From: Lumbricus terrestris
Taxonomy: Eukaryota; Annelida; Clitellata; Crassiclitellata; Lumbricidae
Assembly (NCBI GenBank): GCA_949752735.1
Contig: OX457043.1
Location: 5,552,775 to 5,616,774, forward strand
DNA length: 64,000 nt
Direction of reading: 5' to 3'
Shown here: positions 13,001 to 28,000 of the stretch, piece after piece
Layout: every line of letters starts with the position of its first letter
How positions within the stretch are numbered: the first letter of the stretch is position 1
Program-made: the position numbers and the translations under genes
Notes under the pieces: model-generated
What the model was told of the DNA's origin: nothing
Databases searched by the model: none
What the model saw: only the letters and a program-made list of their open reading frames with translations

Positions 13001-16000
13001 TCGCACACGACTCAGGTTACAGCTCGGTTAAGTTCTTATTTCTGTGATCTGCCTTTTCAACATACATTTTGCCGCTAGGCTTCGGCTCACAGACAGTTCT
13101 ACTTCATAGCAGCTCCAGATTTTAAGGTCACTCATCCGCTTGACGCCTCAAACACGGTTCAAGATTATCTGTCTCTTCTATGCTCGTGGACTACTTGTGC
13201 TGTTGACCTGATTCGCCGTCTTTTTCACCGTTTGTATTTACTGAATGATATCTATCACAAGGATCATAGTTCTCGCTACTCAGTCCATTGTCACGGTCTT
13301 ATTCAACAAACTTAGTCTGCTCAGAACGCTTCTGAGCCTAAGCACGATGTGAATGATTGGCTAAGCTTATACATCGTCATTTCTAACAAGCGATGACTGT
13401 GTCGACTAGATAGCGTGATTGAACTTAGCTCCTTTCATTAGCTCCTTTCAGATTACGGTCTACTCCTCTCTTGTCCTCTATTACTTGCACGTTTTGGCGG
13501 TCGAAGATATTTAGGCTATTGATCATTGTTTGTTGTGAACAGATACGAAGAGACAGGATTTTTTTTCAAACATTCACAATTGAATTTCAACAAATTATTA
13601 TCACGTGAATTCAGACAACATGCTTCTCATTAAAATACATAAACTTAAAACTACTTGCTGTACTCCCAACTGTTGCAACTGCGAGCTTAGAAATTGAGTT
13701 GTGTGAGTAGGCCTACCTTCCAATTTGGACAATTGTATTTTCCGGATCTAACTAATGCAGTAAATGCATTTTATATATCAAAGAATAAAATTTACTACGC
13801 CTCTTACCTGGTATAAGCTCACACGTGCAGCAAGGCGGAGCATCTAGTTCGACATTTCTATAACCCTAAACACAAATTTAATACATTAAATTTTAATTGA
13901 CGGTGGATAGGCAGCACTTTAAATATCTTGATGTCATCCTTTGTTTGTGTCACTCACAAACATTTTGCTATCCGACCACGAAGAAAAAAGTCAAAGCAGT
14001 TATATGAATTATACTTGTGTTTACTTTTCTATGCATGCATGAAGATAAACGATGTTCTATCCGGAGTGTTGTATTGAAAAGGAAACTGTGATAACTATTT
14101 GCAAGATGTTGCACCGTATGTATATAGACAGTTTGGTAGGAAAGTAAATTGGCTTACTAAACAAAGCTTCTACCTTTGAATTAATACTCCGACTGTGTGT
14201 TGCATGGTCCTGTGAGTACCTGGATAGGCAGCAATTTGACAGTACCTCGACTAGAAGAACTTTTGGCTTCGTTTGATAATACACTTCTAAAGTGTTCGAT
14301 ACATTCACGTATTTTCTGTTGGGAGGTTCGTCGAATTTGTTGAAAACAGAACGTTATTGTCCTAAATTAAACTCTAAGTCATCCTTAAACAGATACAGAC
14401 CTCGACTAGTCTGGAGAATAGGAGAAGCAAAAGATAAACAAACTATGACCAAATGCCTAGGCCTATACTCCAAAATTAGCATTCTGGCGAGAGCATTTGG
14501 GTAGATATGCAGGTGAATTCTAAGCGGAAATCAATTGGAACAAATCATCTATTTACCTCTGGACAACTACACCAGTGCGAGGAGATGGAACTTCCATAGT
14601 CCATTCTGCCACCATAGCAGGAGTAGCTAATACAATCGTCATTGGGATCTGTATACTCTCCGCTGATGTCCTGTAACAGTTCAGACGAGAAATCGTTTTT
14701 ATTAAGTAATTAAGTAAGTATGTATTTCTCTATTAATCCAACTGCACAACCGCACTTTGATATACATGAAAATTAATTAAGCGTCGTAAAGCATTCTATT
14801 AAAAACTTTTTCTCATTAAGTTGTCTGCCCGTGGGACAATTTGGACATGTGGTTTGGGACACATGGAATAAGGGATCGAGTGTCCTTATGGGAGGGATGC
14901 GCGGGTTTAAAAAGAACATGTCCCGAAACCATCAAGGCAGCGGTAAGAGGCTTCTATCTGCATTTTCACTCAGCTGTTCAAATGTTGGGCTATACTCTGG
15001 AATATTAGCGACGTCCAACTAGACGCGCCATAATAGACTGTAGTCTATTGCACCATGCAATAATCATACGCAATCGCAAGACTACATTCAGATATTGAAT
15101 TATCGCATGCATTATGTCGACTAAGCTTATATCGAAATAATAACAAAGAGGAGAAAGCCAGAAGACATAATCGCTGATTTCTATATCTAAAAGGAAAGTA
15201 AAATTTAAAATGTTAGTCAGTTACAAACAAAACGGCACGCTTAGTAACGTTTGAGCGTAGGCTAAATGAAAAAAATATGAAAGCATAAAGAGTCAACAAT
15301 AATTGTCTGCTGAAGGAGAACCGTGTGATGATTTGTTTGCATGCGCACTTGTTATAGCGCCTCTTTCAGCCCTCAACCGCTACTCAGAGGCACTCCCGAC
15401 TACAGCGCGGACACTGCATCGGAGTTTCACGCCGAAGCGCTGAGCAGTTGCGAGTGAAGAACTTGCCCAAGGTCCCTACGCCGCGACTTGAGGTGGATTC
15501 AAACCTCGAACCTTCCGGCTTCAAGCAACGACGCCACCACTACACCACCGCGCCCCACTTATCCGCCTTTTCACACAGCTGTTCGAATGTAGTAGGCCTT
15601 AGACTAGATGTAGTTTCAGTGAAGGACAATATTATTACGCAACATTGATATCGATTACGACCTCAAAACTCAATGATGCGCAAAGGTTAAACGACTGCGG
15701 AGGAAAAATCAAACTGAAAAAAACACGACACTTACCTGACACTTCATCAAATGAGTATATTCGTCGCATGAGCTGCAGAAGAAAAATATTTGTGGTTAAA
15801 AGTTAGCTGAAATCTGTGAAACTGTTGCAAAAAACAATGTTAACATTCTTCTTTCAATATGACCACGGGCCAATACGCAAAGATTAAATTTTCGTCAACG
15901 TAGACTGCCAAATAGATCACCACCAGTATTGTCAGCAAAGGTGCATTCGGAACAAAATCTATCTGCAATGCAGCTAAGTTGAATTAGGCGCCCAATTCAA

Positions 16001-19000
16001 TCTCACAGCTGCCAAAATATGAAGAAAACGGAAGGCACTGCGGAAACAGTAACACGCTCTTGATACTCTGGTCGGAACAGTAATGTTGTGATGTGTCACT
16101 GTAGATAAAAACTTACAATGCACTCATTTGTTCATACGTCATAGGCTACTGATAATTGGTATCTTACCATGCTCTGCAGAGGCCGATGTAAACAGTGACG
16201 CCGTCAGGCACTGGGTCTCCAATATTCACACGTGTATCTCCATATTGGTATCCTAGTTGACCGTTCAGATTGATATAAGCTATGTAGTCTTCATCATCTC
16301 CGGAGGGTACGGGGTATATATCACCGTATATATCGAAACTAGTCATGTAACAGCGAGCTGTGTATACACAAAAGCAATTCATATAGAAGTAGACCATACA
16401 TTAAATCTAGAGCTAAGAAAGCAGGAAAAGATCGTGACAACGCTAAACAATAAAATCTTTCTTGTTCCAAATGCAATTCTCCAAGGCGTTAGATATTCCT
16501 TTGGTCGTTCTATACAAATCAATGTGATTAGGTATCAATCTCCATTAATTCACCATTGGCACCAGTTTGGTTAGTTTTTCTCTTTAATCCCAAATGTTTC
16601 CAGTCCTATTCTAAACTATGAACAATTGTTGAAAGACGCAGACATTTTTCACGATTACTCTGTTGTGCAGAAATTTAAGATATGGGGTATAAGTCACTTA
16701 CGACCTATTGCGCGTGATTTTGTAGGTATCAGGTACTTTTTGGCAAAATGTTGACACCTACATTTTGTGATTGATGACCTAGACGGCGCCACTAGGTGCG
16801 TGCTACTACCACATCGTTTCTTTTAACTGGTCTTTTGACTTTTGTCTTTCTAAAATATCAGTTAAGAAATTCACAGTTTGCCTTCAATTTCTAAGGTTAA
16901 AGAGCAGATCTAAGTTTTGGATGATACCTATAATGCATTATTTTAATAATTATAATGCGTCGCTGATCCGGGACTGCAATGTTACAGGTGAAGATGTCTA
17001 GTCTGAATCTCACTGGCAAAAAACAGTTGTCGATAAGTACAAAGAAACATGCAAGAAAACATTGGATTATTCGAGGCATAATAATTATGCTCTTGCATAG
17101 TGACTCATTATATATAGGCACATTGAAGCGTTTGCATGCATTTGCACTTAGCTACATGGATACTTGGAATTATACATACGAGGTGGTGGTGTTGGAATTG
17201 TAGTTGTTGAAGTTGGAGTTGTTCCAGTTGTAGTTGTTACAGTTGGAGTTGGAGGTGTTACAGTTGGAGTTGGAGGTGTTCCAGATGGAGTTGGAGGTGT
17301 TACAGTTGGAGTTGGAGGTGTTACAGTTGGAGTTGGAGGTGTTCCAGATGGAGTTGGGGGTGTTACAGTTGGAGTTGGAGGTGTTACAGTTGGAGTTGGA
17401 GGTGTTACAGTTGGAGTTGGAGGTGTTACAGTTGGAGTTGGAGGTGTTACAGTTGGAGTTGGAGGTGTTACAGTTGGAGTTGGAGGTGTTACAGTTGGAG
17501 TTGGAGGTGTTACAGTTGGAGTTGGAGGTGTTACAGTTGGAGTTGGAGGTGTTACAGTTGGAGTTGGAGGTGTTACAGTTGGAGTTGTTGTATCTGCAAT
17601 TGACATCAGTTATACCATTAAGTCACCGTCATCATCATTGTCCAAATCATCACTTTTGTCTTCATCATTATCATCGTAGTCGTCCTCAACATCATAATCG
17701 ATGACAATGTGTTCGTTTTCGTCGTGTGTTCGTGCTCCAGCCTTTTTTGAACGCAATATTTTTGAGTTTGCGACTCACTTTCACGACCACCCGTCATTTC
17801 CAATATTTTTTTTTATCATTTAACTCCCAATATCAAAATTGTTTTATTTTGCAACGCTCTCTAAGCAGGCTTTTGACATACGAACCAATTTGCCTGCTCT
17901 TAAATATCACCATCCGCTTGTACACAGCTGTCGAAGCTGCTTGCGAGTCACCGTTCAAGTAGGAAAACAACAAAGTCAGAAGCCACTATGGTTAAGGCTG
18001 CAACCGACATGATCTCGACGTTGAAAAAGCCATCGTGCGCTACATGTACTTTCTAAAAACAGTCTCACTGATCATCGACTGAATCGCAGAATTCAGCCTT
18101 CGCACACGACTCAGGTTACAGCTCGGTTAAGTTCTTATTTCTGTGATCTGCCTTTTCAACATACATTTTGCCGCTAGGCTTCGGCTCACAGACAGTTCTA
18201 CTTCATAGCAGCTCCAGATTTTAAGGTCACTCATCCGCTTGACGCCTCAAACACGGTTCAAGATTATCTGTCTCTTCTATGCTCGTGGACTACTTGTGCT
18301 GTTGACCTGATTCGCCGTCTTTTTCACCGTTTGTATTTACTGAATGATATCTATCACAAGGATCATAGTTCTCGCTACTCAGTCCATTGTCACGGTCTTA
18401 TTCAACAAACTTAGTCTGCTCAGAACGCTTCTGAGCCTAAGCACGATGTGAATGATTGGCTAAGCTTATACATCGTCATTTCTAACAAGCGATGACTGTG
18501 TCGACTAGATAGCGTGATTGAACTTAGCTCCTTTCATTAGCTCCTTTCAGATTACGGTCTACTCCTCTCTTGTCCTCTATTACTTGCACGTTTTGGCGGT
18601 CGAAGATATTTAGGCTATTGATCATTGTTTGTTGTGAACAGATACGAAGAGACAGGATTTTTTTTCAAACATTCACAATTGAATTTCAACAAATTATTAT
18701 CACGTGAATTCAGACAACATGCTTCTCATTAAAATACATAAACTTAAAACTACTTGCTGTACTCCCAACTGTTGCAACTGCGAGCTTAGAAATTGAGTTG
18801 TGTGAGTAGGCCTACCTTCCAATTTGGACCATTGTATTTTCCGGATCTAACTAATGCAGTAAATGCATTTTATATATCAAAGAATAAAATTTACTACGCC
18901 TCTTACCTGGTATAAGCTCACACGTGCAGCAAGGCGGAGCATCTAGTTCGACATTTCTATAACCCTAAACACAAATTTAATACATTAAATTTTAATTGAC

Positions 19001-22000
19001 GGTGGATAGGCAGCACTTTAAATATCTTGATGTCATCCTTTGTTTGTGTCACTCACAAACATTTTGCTATCCGACCACGAAGAAAAAAGTCAAAGCAGTT
19101 ATATGAATTATACTTGTGTTTACTTTTCTATGCATGCATGAAGATAAACGATGTTCTATCCGGAGTGTTGTATTGAAACGGAAACAGTGATAACTATGTG
19201 CAAGATGTTGCACCGTATGTATAATATACAGTTTGGTAGGAAAGTAAATTGGCTTACTAAACAAAGGTTCTACCTTTGAATTAATACTCCGACAGTGTGT
19301 TGCATGGTCCTGTGAGTACCTCTGCTCTTGACAGTACCTCGACTAGAAGAACTTTTGGCCCCGTTCGAGAAAACACATCTAAAGTTTTCGATACATTTAC
19401 GTATTTTCTGTTGGGAGGTTGGTCGATTTTGTTGAAAACAGAACGTTATTGTCCTAAATTAAACTCTAAGTCATCCTGAAACAGATGCAGACCTCGACTA
19501 GTCTGGAGAATAGGAGAAGCAAAAGATAAACAAACTATCGTAATCGTAATCTCCTAATTTCTAAAGCGCCACTGGAAAGCCAAGCGCGGGGCACCGGCTT
19601 ATTCACGAGCGCTGCGTTGAGTTAGGAGGGTTGTCCGTGAGAGTAGTCCGTGGTGGTCCGGGTCGAGTTACCATAGGATCAGGATCAAATGCGTTGAGTC
19701 AAAAGGGTTGTCCGTAAGAGTAGTCCATGGTGGTCCGGGTCGAGGTACCGTATGATCAGAGGTGTGGAACAGCTACTAAGGTGGGTGTCGTCTGAGCCGG
19801 GAATTGGAGGGTGGGGGATCAACTCTGACCAAATGCCTAGGCCTATACTCCAAAATTAGCATTCTGGCGAGAGCATTTGGGTAGATATGCAGGTGAATTC
19901 TAAGCGGAAATCAATTGGAACAAATCATCTATTTACCTCTGGACAACTACACCAGTGCGAGGAGATGGAACTTCCATAGTCCATTCTGCCACCATAGCAG
20001 GAGTAGCTAATACAATCGTCATTGGGATCTGTATACTCTCCGCTGATGTCCTGTAACAGTTCAGACGAGAAATCGTTTTTATTAAGTAATTAAGTAAGTA
20101 TGTATTTCTCTATTAATCCAACTGCACAACCGCACTTTGATTTACATGAAAATTAATTAAGCGTCGTAAAGCATTCTATTAAAAACTTTTTCTCATTAAG
20201 TTGTCTGCCCGTGGGACAATTTGGACATGTGGTTTGGGACACATGGAATAAGGGATCGAGTGTCCTTATGGGAGGGATGCGCGGGTTTAAAAAGAACATG
20301 TCCCGAATCCATCAAGGCAGCGAATCCATCTGCATTTTAACACAGCTGTTCATATGTTGGGCTATACTCTGAAATATTAGCGACGTCCAACTAGACGCAC
20401 CATAACAGACTGTAGTCTATTGCACCGTGCAATAATCATACGCAATCGCAAAACTACATTCATATATTGAATTATCGCATGCATTATGTCGACTAAGCTT
20501 ACATCGAAATAATAACAAAGAGGAGAAAGCCAGAAGACATAATCGCTGATTTCTATATCTAAAAGGAAAGTGAAATTTAAAAGGTTAGTCAGTTACAAAC
20601 AAAACGGACACGCTTAGTAACGTTTGAGCGTAAATGAAAAAAATATGAAAGCACCACAGTCAACAATAATTGTCTGCTGAAGGAGAACCGTGTGATGATT
20701 TGTTTGCATGCGCACTTGTCATAGCGCCTCTTTCAGCCCTCAACCGCTACTCAGAGGCACTCCCGACTACAGAGCGGACACTGCATCGGAGTTTCACGCC
20801 GAAGCGCTGAGCAGTTGCGAATGAAGAACTTGCCCAAGGTCCCTACGCCGCGACTTGAGGTGGATTCAAACCTCGAACCTTCCGGCTTCAAGGCAACGAC
20901 GCCACCACTACACCACCGCGCCCCACTTATCCGCCTTTTCACACAGCTGTTCGAATACAGTAGGCCTTAGACAAGATGTAGTTTCAGTGAAGGACAATTA
21001 CGCAACAATGATATCGATTACGACCTCAAAACTCAATGATGCGCAAAGGTTAAACGACTGCGGAGGGAAAATGAAACTGAAAAAAACACGACACTTACGT
21101 GACACTTCATCGAATGAGTATATTCGTCGCAGGAACTGCAGAAGAAAAATATTTGTGGTTAAAAGTTAGCTGAAATCTGTGAAACTGTTTCAAAAATCAA
21201 TGTTGGCATTCATTCATCAATATGAGCACGGGGCAATAAGTAAAGATTTCCTCAACGTAGACTGCCAAATAGATCACCACCAGGATTGTCAGGAAAGGTG
21301 CATTCGGCATAAAATCTATCTGCAATGCAGCATTTGGCTAAGTTGAATTACAGCGCCCAATTCAATCTCACAGGTGCCGAAATATGAAGAAAATGGATGG
21401 CACTGCGGAAACCGTAACACGCTTTTGACACTCTGGTCGGAACAGCAAAGTTGTGATGCGTCATTGCAGCTAAAACTTGCAATGCACTCATTTGTTCATA
21501 CGTCACATTGATAATTGGTATCTTACCAAGCTCTGCAGAGGCCGATGTAAACAGTGACGTTGACAGGCAATGCGTCTCCAATATTCACACGTGTATCTCC
21601 ATATTGGTATCCTAGTTGACCATTCTCTTCGATATAAGCTATGTAGTCTTCATCATCTCCGGAGGATACGGGGGATGTATCACCGTATATATTGAATTGA
21701 GTCATGTAACAGCGAGCTGTGTATAAACAAAAGCAAGTTCATATAGAAGTAGACCATACATTAAATCTAGAGCTAAGAAAGTAGGAAAAGATCGTGACAA
21801 CGCTAAACAATAAAATCTTTCTTGTTCCAAAGGCAATTCTCCAAGGCGTTAGATATTCCTTTGGTTGTTCTACATAAATCAATGTGATTAGGTATCAATC
21901 TCCATTAATTTACCATTGGCACCAGTTTGGTTAGTTTTTCTCTATAATCCTAAATGTTTGCAGTCCTGTTCTAAACTATGAACAATCGGTGAAAGACGTA

Positions 22001-25000
22001 GATATTTTCACGATTATTCTGATGTGCAGGAATTTAAGATATGTGGTATAATTCACTTAAGACCTATTGCGCGTGATTTTGTAGGTATCATGTAGCCTAC
22101 TCGTTTGCATAATGTCGACATCGCCATTTGTGATTGATAACCTAGACGGCGCTATTAGGTGCGTGCTACTACCACATCGTTTCTTGTAACTAGTCTTTTG
22201 ACTTTTTGTCTTTCTAAAATATCAGTTAAGAAATTTACAATTTGCCTTCAATTTCTAAGGTTAAAGAGTAGATATAAGTTTCGGATGATAGGCCTACCTA
22301 TAATGCATTTAACAATTATTGTCAATTATAGATCTAATGCGTCGCTGATCCGTGACTACAATGTTACAGAGGACGATGTCTAGTCTGAATCTCACTGGCA
22401 AAAAACTGTTGTCGATAAGTACAAAGAAACATGCAAGAAAACATTGGATTATTCGACGCATAATAATTATGCTCTTGCATAGTGACTCATTATATATAGG
22501 CACATTGAAGCGTTTGCATGCATTTGCACTTAGCTACATGGATACTTGGAATTATACGTACGAGGTGGTGTTGGAGTTGGAGTGGTTGTATTCGCTGAAA
22601 TTGTCATACATCACATCATTATTTTTACTACCGTTGTCCAAATCGTCATCACCGTCATTATCATTTTCATTATCATTACATTATCATCGTCGACAATCGC
22701 ATTTTTCACTGTTTCAAAATTGTTAATATTCGCTGTTAGCTTCTGGTGCAATCCATTTGACTGCGACCATGTAAGTAAACGGCCAATTTCCACGAGTTTC
22801 TTCGTCTTGAATATCTTCAATTCATAGGCGTAGAGGAGCAAATACCCCCATTTCGGGCGAGTCTGTTTTTCCGTCAAGTAGGCCCGAAAATATTTTAAAA
22901 AACTATGCTTGAAGTTCAAAGCTCATTATCATACCACATCATCTCCCAGTTCCAATTTGCCAGAATCGAAATAGATACCCTCGCAATCACCATGGATACA
23001 TTGGATAGGGATAGCAGAAATTCGCGGCAAAAGTTCTTATAGGCTACTCCGAGCTGTTTATATTCATTACATTACATTTAGCCATCTGTTTGAAGGCCTA
23101 TTATACATTTTATATACAACATCTCAGCTGTTTGAAGCGGGTGCTCAATTATGAAAAACACAGAAACAGACCGTGCTATAACTAAACCTGCGTCCGACTT
23201 GACGCTGCACATTCAATCGTTGACTAAACTGCTCTTATCTGAGTCGTGTGATTTAGCCTTCACAGATAAACCATCATACAGCGCGGCCGAGTAATTGGTC
23301 ATGCAATCTGCCTCGTTCGACAGATTTTTACCAGTAGTCTTTTGTTCAGAGTCATGGAGGTATCGTGTTGACCTGGCTTTTAGCACTTTTACCAAAAGAC
23401 CACTCAATCCAAATGTGCGACGCTAGAAGGATTTTCAATGATCTTTCTCTCTTATATTATTTATTGTAGACGATTGTTCGTGCCTACTTTCACCGATTTC
23501 CGTTACAGCTTTATACTGTTTTGTGTCTAAGTCTCGATGACTGTGATCTGGTTAATTTATAACAGACCCATGTCCCATTAACGTCTGATGCTTATTCGCA
23601 AATCTCTTGAGGTCAGCATCTTTTCTAAGGTCTTATCATTGAGTTTTCGCTTCAACATCGCTATTCTCACACTTCTACTTTACGCTGGCTGCTTTTGGCT
23701 GGTTGATCCAGCGTTTGTGTTTCGATTTAATAATAACAATCTAAAACGTGGCAGTGTTAATTTTTTGTAGTATATTCTCAAAAATTTAATTATCATTAAA
23801 ACAGTTGAATGAATTTGTTTATTGCACACAAAAGTCAAGCAGTAGGCCTACAAACGTTTATTTGATATTAAAACATAAATTTGAATTCTATCAAGCTAGA
23901 GTCTAAGGCAATGAGCATATCTGATTATCTACAGGGTGGGCCATAAAAAGGACCCCTGAGATTTTTTTCTATATCGTGGCAAGAAATTAGAATTTTAAAT
24001 GAAAATGTGCATGCTTAAAGAAAATTCATATTTACGCAGTGGGTCATTTTCAAAAAAATATTTCAATCAGAAAAAGTTGCATCACTGTTAGAGAGACCAC
24101 TCACTGTCTTTGACGATTCAAAAACATAACGCAACGAAAAGTAACAAAAGCAATTTTATTAAGTCACGTCTCAGAGAATTGTTATTATCAAGTGAACTTG
24201 ATAACTAGTGCTTCACAACTTGTGCTCAATGTGTCCACCACCAGTGACCATTGCCTTGTTGATGTGTTCCAGGGCTGAATCTTTATATATCATCTCCAAT
24301 GCATTGCGGCCATCAATTCCCTTATCGCGGATGGTTTTGTCCACAAATTCTGGTACTTCTCCAGCATAACACTCCACACTTTATAATTCATAGGATTCAA
24401 ATTCGGAGATGTGTGGGCTGTTGCCTCTTCTCAATGAAACAAGGACAATTGACTTTGAGCCGAACTTTTTTCATCAACGGCTTGTGAATCCTGAATTTAA
24501 CTCTTGATTTCTGTGCTCTCACTGCTTATCAGATTAATCGGTAATTATAGGACCTTGCTCTCAAAGTGTCTGGATACACATAATATTGTCGGTCATTTTC
24601 ATATTTAATTTTCATAAATTTGAATTTCATTATTTTAATAACAAAATCATTCATCTGACACATTCCTTATTTATCAACTTGATCGAAATCTTGCTAAGTG
24701 ACTTCACAGGGATTTGCCGCTACTCTGGTACTCTGTTTCTTTTCTAAACAATAATAATAATAAGGATTAACTGGCAATATAAAGTTCATTTAATAACAAT
24801 TATTTTACACATGACTTAATAAAACCGCGTTTAGTTACTTTTTGTTGCGTTATGTTCTTGAATCGTCAAAAACAGTGGGTGGTCTCACTAAAATTGGTAT
24901 AACTTTTGTTCTGTTTGAAATAATATGTTTATGAAAATGGGCCACTGTATAATGTACATATATGAATTGCTTTAAGTGTCTAAAATTTCATTTGACAATT

Positions 25001-28000
25001 CCTACTTTTGACCAAGATATTGGCAAAAACCTTAGGGGTACTTTTTATGGCCCACCCTGTAGATCAACGCGCATTTTCTACAGGTCCATAAAAACATCAA
25101 TAATGGAAATAATACTTTATTCAGTCGTTCTAGAACGTATTATAGCGCTTCATCTAGGGGACTAACTACTCAGAAGCGCAAATAGGACAGCTTTGGGTTC
25201 AATCAAAAAAGATTCCTTAAGAGTCGCAGGAAGCAGACGAAGCTCCTGTGGGACACCATTCCCGACAACTGGGTCCACCAAGAAAAATGATCTATTCTGC
25301 ATGGCTGCAGTTCGTGCGCATAGACCAAGAGCAGTCCCTTATGTACGGAAAGTAGGGAGGTGGTCTTGGATACCCGTGGAGCAACAGAGCTCGTTGCCGA
25401 GTAGGAAGCCAGCGTAATGCAGTGTAACTTTATGCATCATGCATTATTAATAATCACACTTCTTACTTCTCTCGCAACGGCAGCAGTAAGGAGCCGGTAG
25501 TTCAACATTGACTTCGACCTCCTAATAATGACATGAAGACATATAATTATAATTATTGGATAGGAAATCCATCTGATCGCAATTGCAGCCGTAATATTAA
25601 TCCCCAAATTTCTAAAGCGCCAATCGAAAGTCAAGAACAGGGTATAAGCTTATTGACTAGCGCTGTGTCTAGTCAGAAGGGTTGGGCAAAAGATTGGTTC
25701 GAAGGAGTCAAAGCCCGATTACCAGAGGATTTAAGGTGGCAGAGTGATTGCCAAGGTAGGTGGCGTTTAGGTCGAGCTTTGGAAGGTGGAAGATCGGGTG
25801 CGTCAGGGTAAGAGTTCCTAAACATTGGCTTCATAATTATGTGAATCCTAAGGAGTGATGGATAGAGGATCCTGTAGAAGGTGATGGTGGGTGACCAACA
25901 AGGCTGACGTGGAACAGAAAAAGATCGGAATCCAGGAGGCATATCGTTCCAAAGGCGTGGTGATGCTTGATATGGCTCGGTTGGACAGCCTGAGATGAGT
26001 TGTGACAGGAGTCCGAGAAAGAGTGAGATAGGCGTATGATCTTGTAGATCTGGCTAATTGGTGAAGAGTTTACGAAGATATGCTGGCTGAGGATGCTGTA
26101 CGAAGTTGTAAGTTACGGTTAGAAATTCTCACTAATATTAGCATTTAAGTGAATAATAATAGCTAAGAAAGTCACGAAAGAATGTTTTAAGTATATTCGT
26201 CATGTGGAAAAATTGACTTTAAAAAAATGGCTTTATTGTGTCCTATACCCATGAAGCCGAAACTTGTAGTGGCAACATTGTCGCCACTGCCCACTAAGCC
26301 CAAATGAACGAATTAGAAACAAGTGAAACCAAAAAGCAGTGTTGTTGTCAATCATGTAAGAAACATTAGTAAAAAAACAATAGGGAATTAGGCCTACAGA
26401 GTACGGTTTCGTACTAAGTGGCAGGCCTAGTTGTGTTTCAAGTGCAGTTCACTTATGAAAATCTGCGAAACATGGGTATAAAATTATGCATAGAGCCACA
26501 CCGCACGCACTACAGGCAATCTTCGACCGTTTGTTGTTCAGCTGGGTGCTGCAAGCCCTGCACCTGCGATATTTATCTATGCATGGGGACTCCCACTGAT
26601 GACAGACGAATGTTGTCTGGAACACCAGCTCCTTTACGGTTGAGTGGGTTTCGACGTGATTTGCGCCTAATGAAAGAGCCACATCTATTTTTAGTTCTGA
26701 ATTTCTTAAAGAGTCTACCATAGTGACATCGGGCTGGGCTGGGCTGGGAGCGCCTCTGAGTAGTTTCTTGAAGGGGCGCTATATAAATGCTAATAATGAA
26801 TGAATAAATGAATCTGGTGAATAAAAACATAATAATATGCTTGCGGGAACGTCTCCAGTGACTTCTAAGTACATCGACCAGTAGGAAAACATAATATTGC
26901 CTCTACCCTTTAAAGGGTTAAGAAAGTTTTAAGTGCTTGAACACGTCTTAGATTAAACCGTGCGTTCAATCACTGAGGTGAAATGCATACATATTACACA
27001 TCATTATAATGAAAATCGTAATAAAGAGATTATATCTCAGTCTTTCTCACAGTCAGGTGATAAACTGCCTTTCTAGAAACGTACTCCCAATTAAACCAGA
27101 GCCAAAGAATTCTTAAGATGAACAACTGTTTCCAACACCGTGCAGTTAATCGCTGTGAAGTTCATTTTTTGTTTGGAATGTTCTTATATTTCTGGCATAA
27201 TATTATGTGTGTAAGCGTATTTCATAATCGTGTATGAGGATATAACGAAAGGTGGAGTCTTGGTGAGTTCGTATGATGGGTCAGATGTTTGTCGCTTTAA
27301 AGGCTATCTATATAACGACAACGATAAAACATTTGATTCCTATGAAGCATATATATCCAAGCTGCTCACAATGTAACTTAATTATGCAACATGTTCATAA
27401 TGTAGGAGATAAACAAACATGTTCATAATGTAGGAGGTAAACACAAAATATTTACAAAATTAGAAAAAAACATTTAATTGGGTCAACAAGGGTGAGTACA
27501 TTTTAACCGTCTATTAGTATGCTCATGTTTTGAGAACATCTGAAACAAAGCGGTGGATGAATTCGACCCTGGAATCAAATTGAACTAATCAGGGGCCCCG
27601 GGAGAGCAATGGCGTAGAGAGCAAGAGGTAACAAGTTCGAGCCCCCGTTGGGCGGAGGTGCTTTGTAGGCTGCTATTAGCGCCATATATTGAAGGCTGTC
27701 TGTTCAGTTAGTATAGTTAAGATTTGTGTATTGTGCGTTCTGCGTTCTTGTGAATTGTTCCAACTGCAAAGGTCTAACTGTACACTGTAACCGGTTGCGG
27801 TCTGTCAACCGGTTTGTTGAATAAAGGAAAATTATTATTATCATTATCTACATACCTCTGAACATCTACAGTCGTGCGGAAAATCTGAATGGATGATGTA
27901 GCCATAGTAGCAGAAGTAGTTCATGCATTCGTCATTGGGATTTGACCACGATAATCCATTAACGGACTGGAACAGTTCAAAAGAGGATCGTATAAACAAT

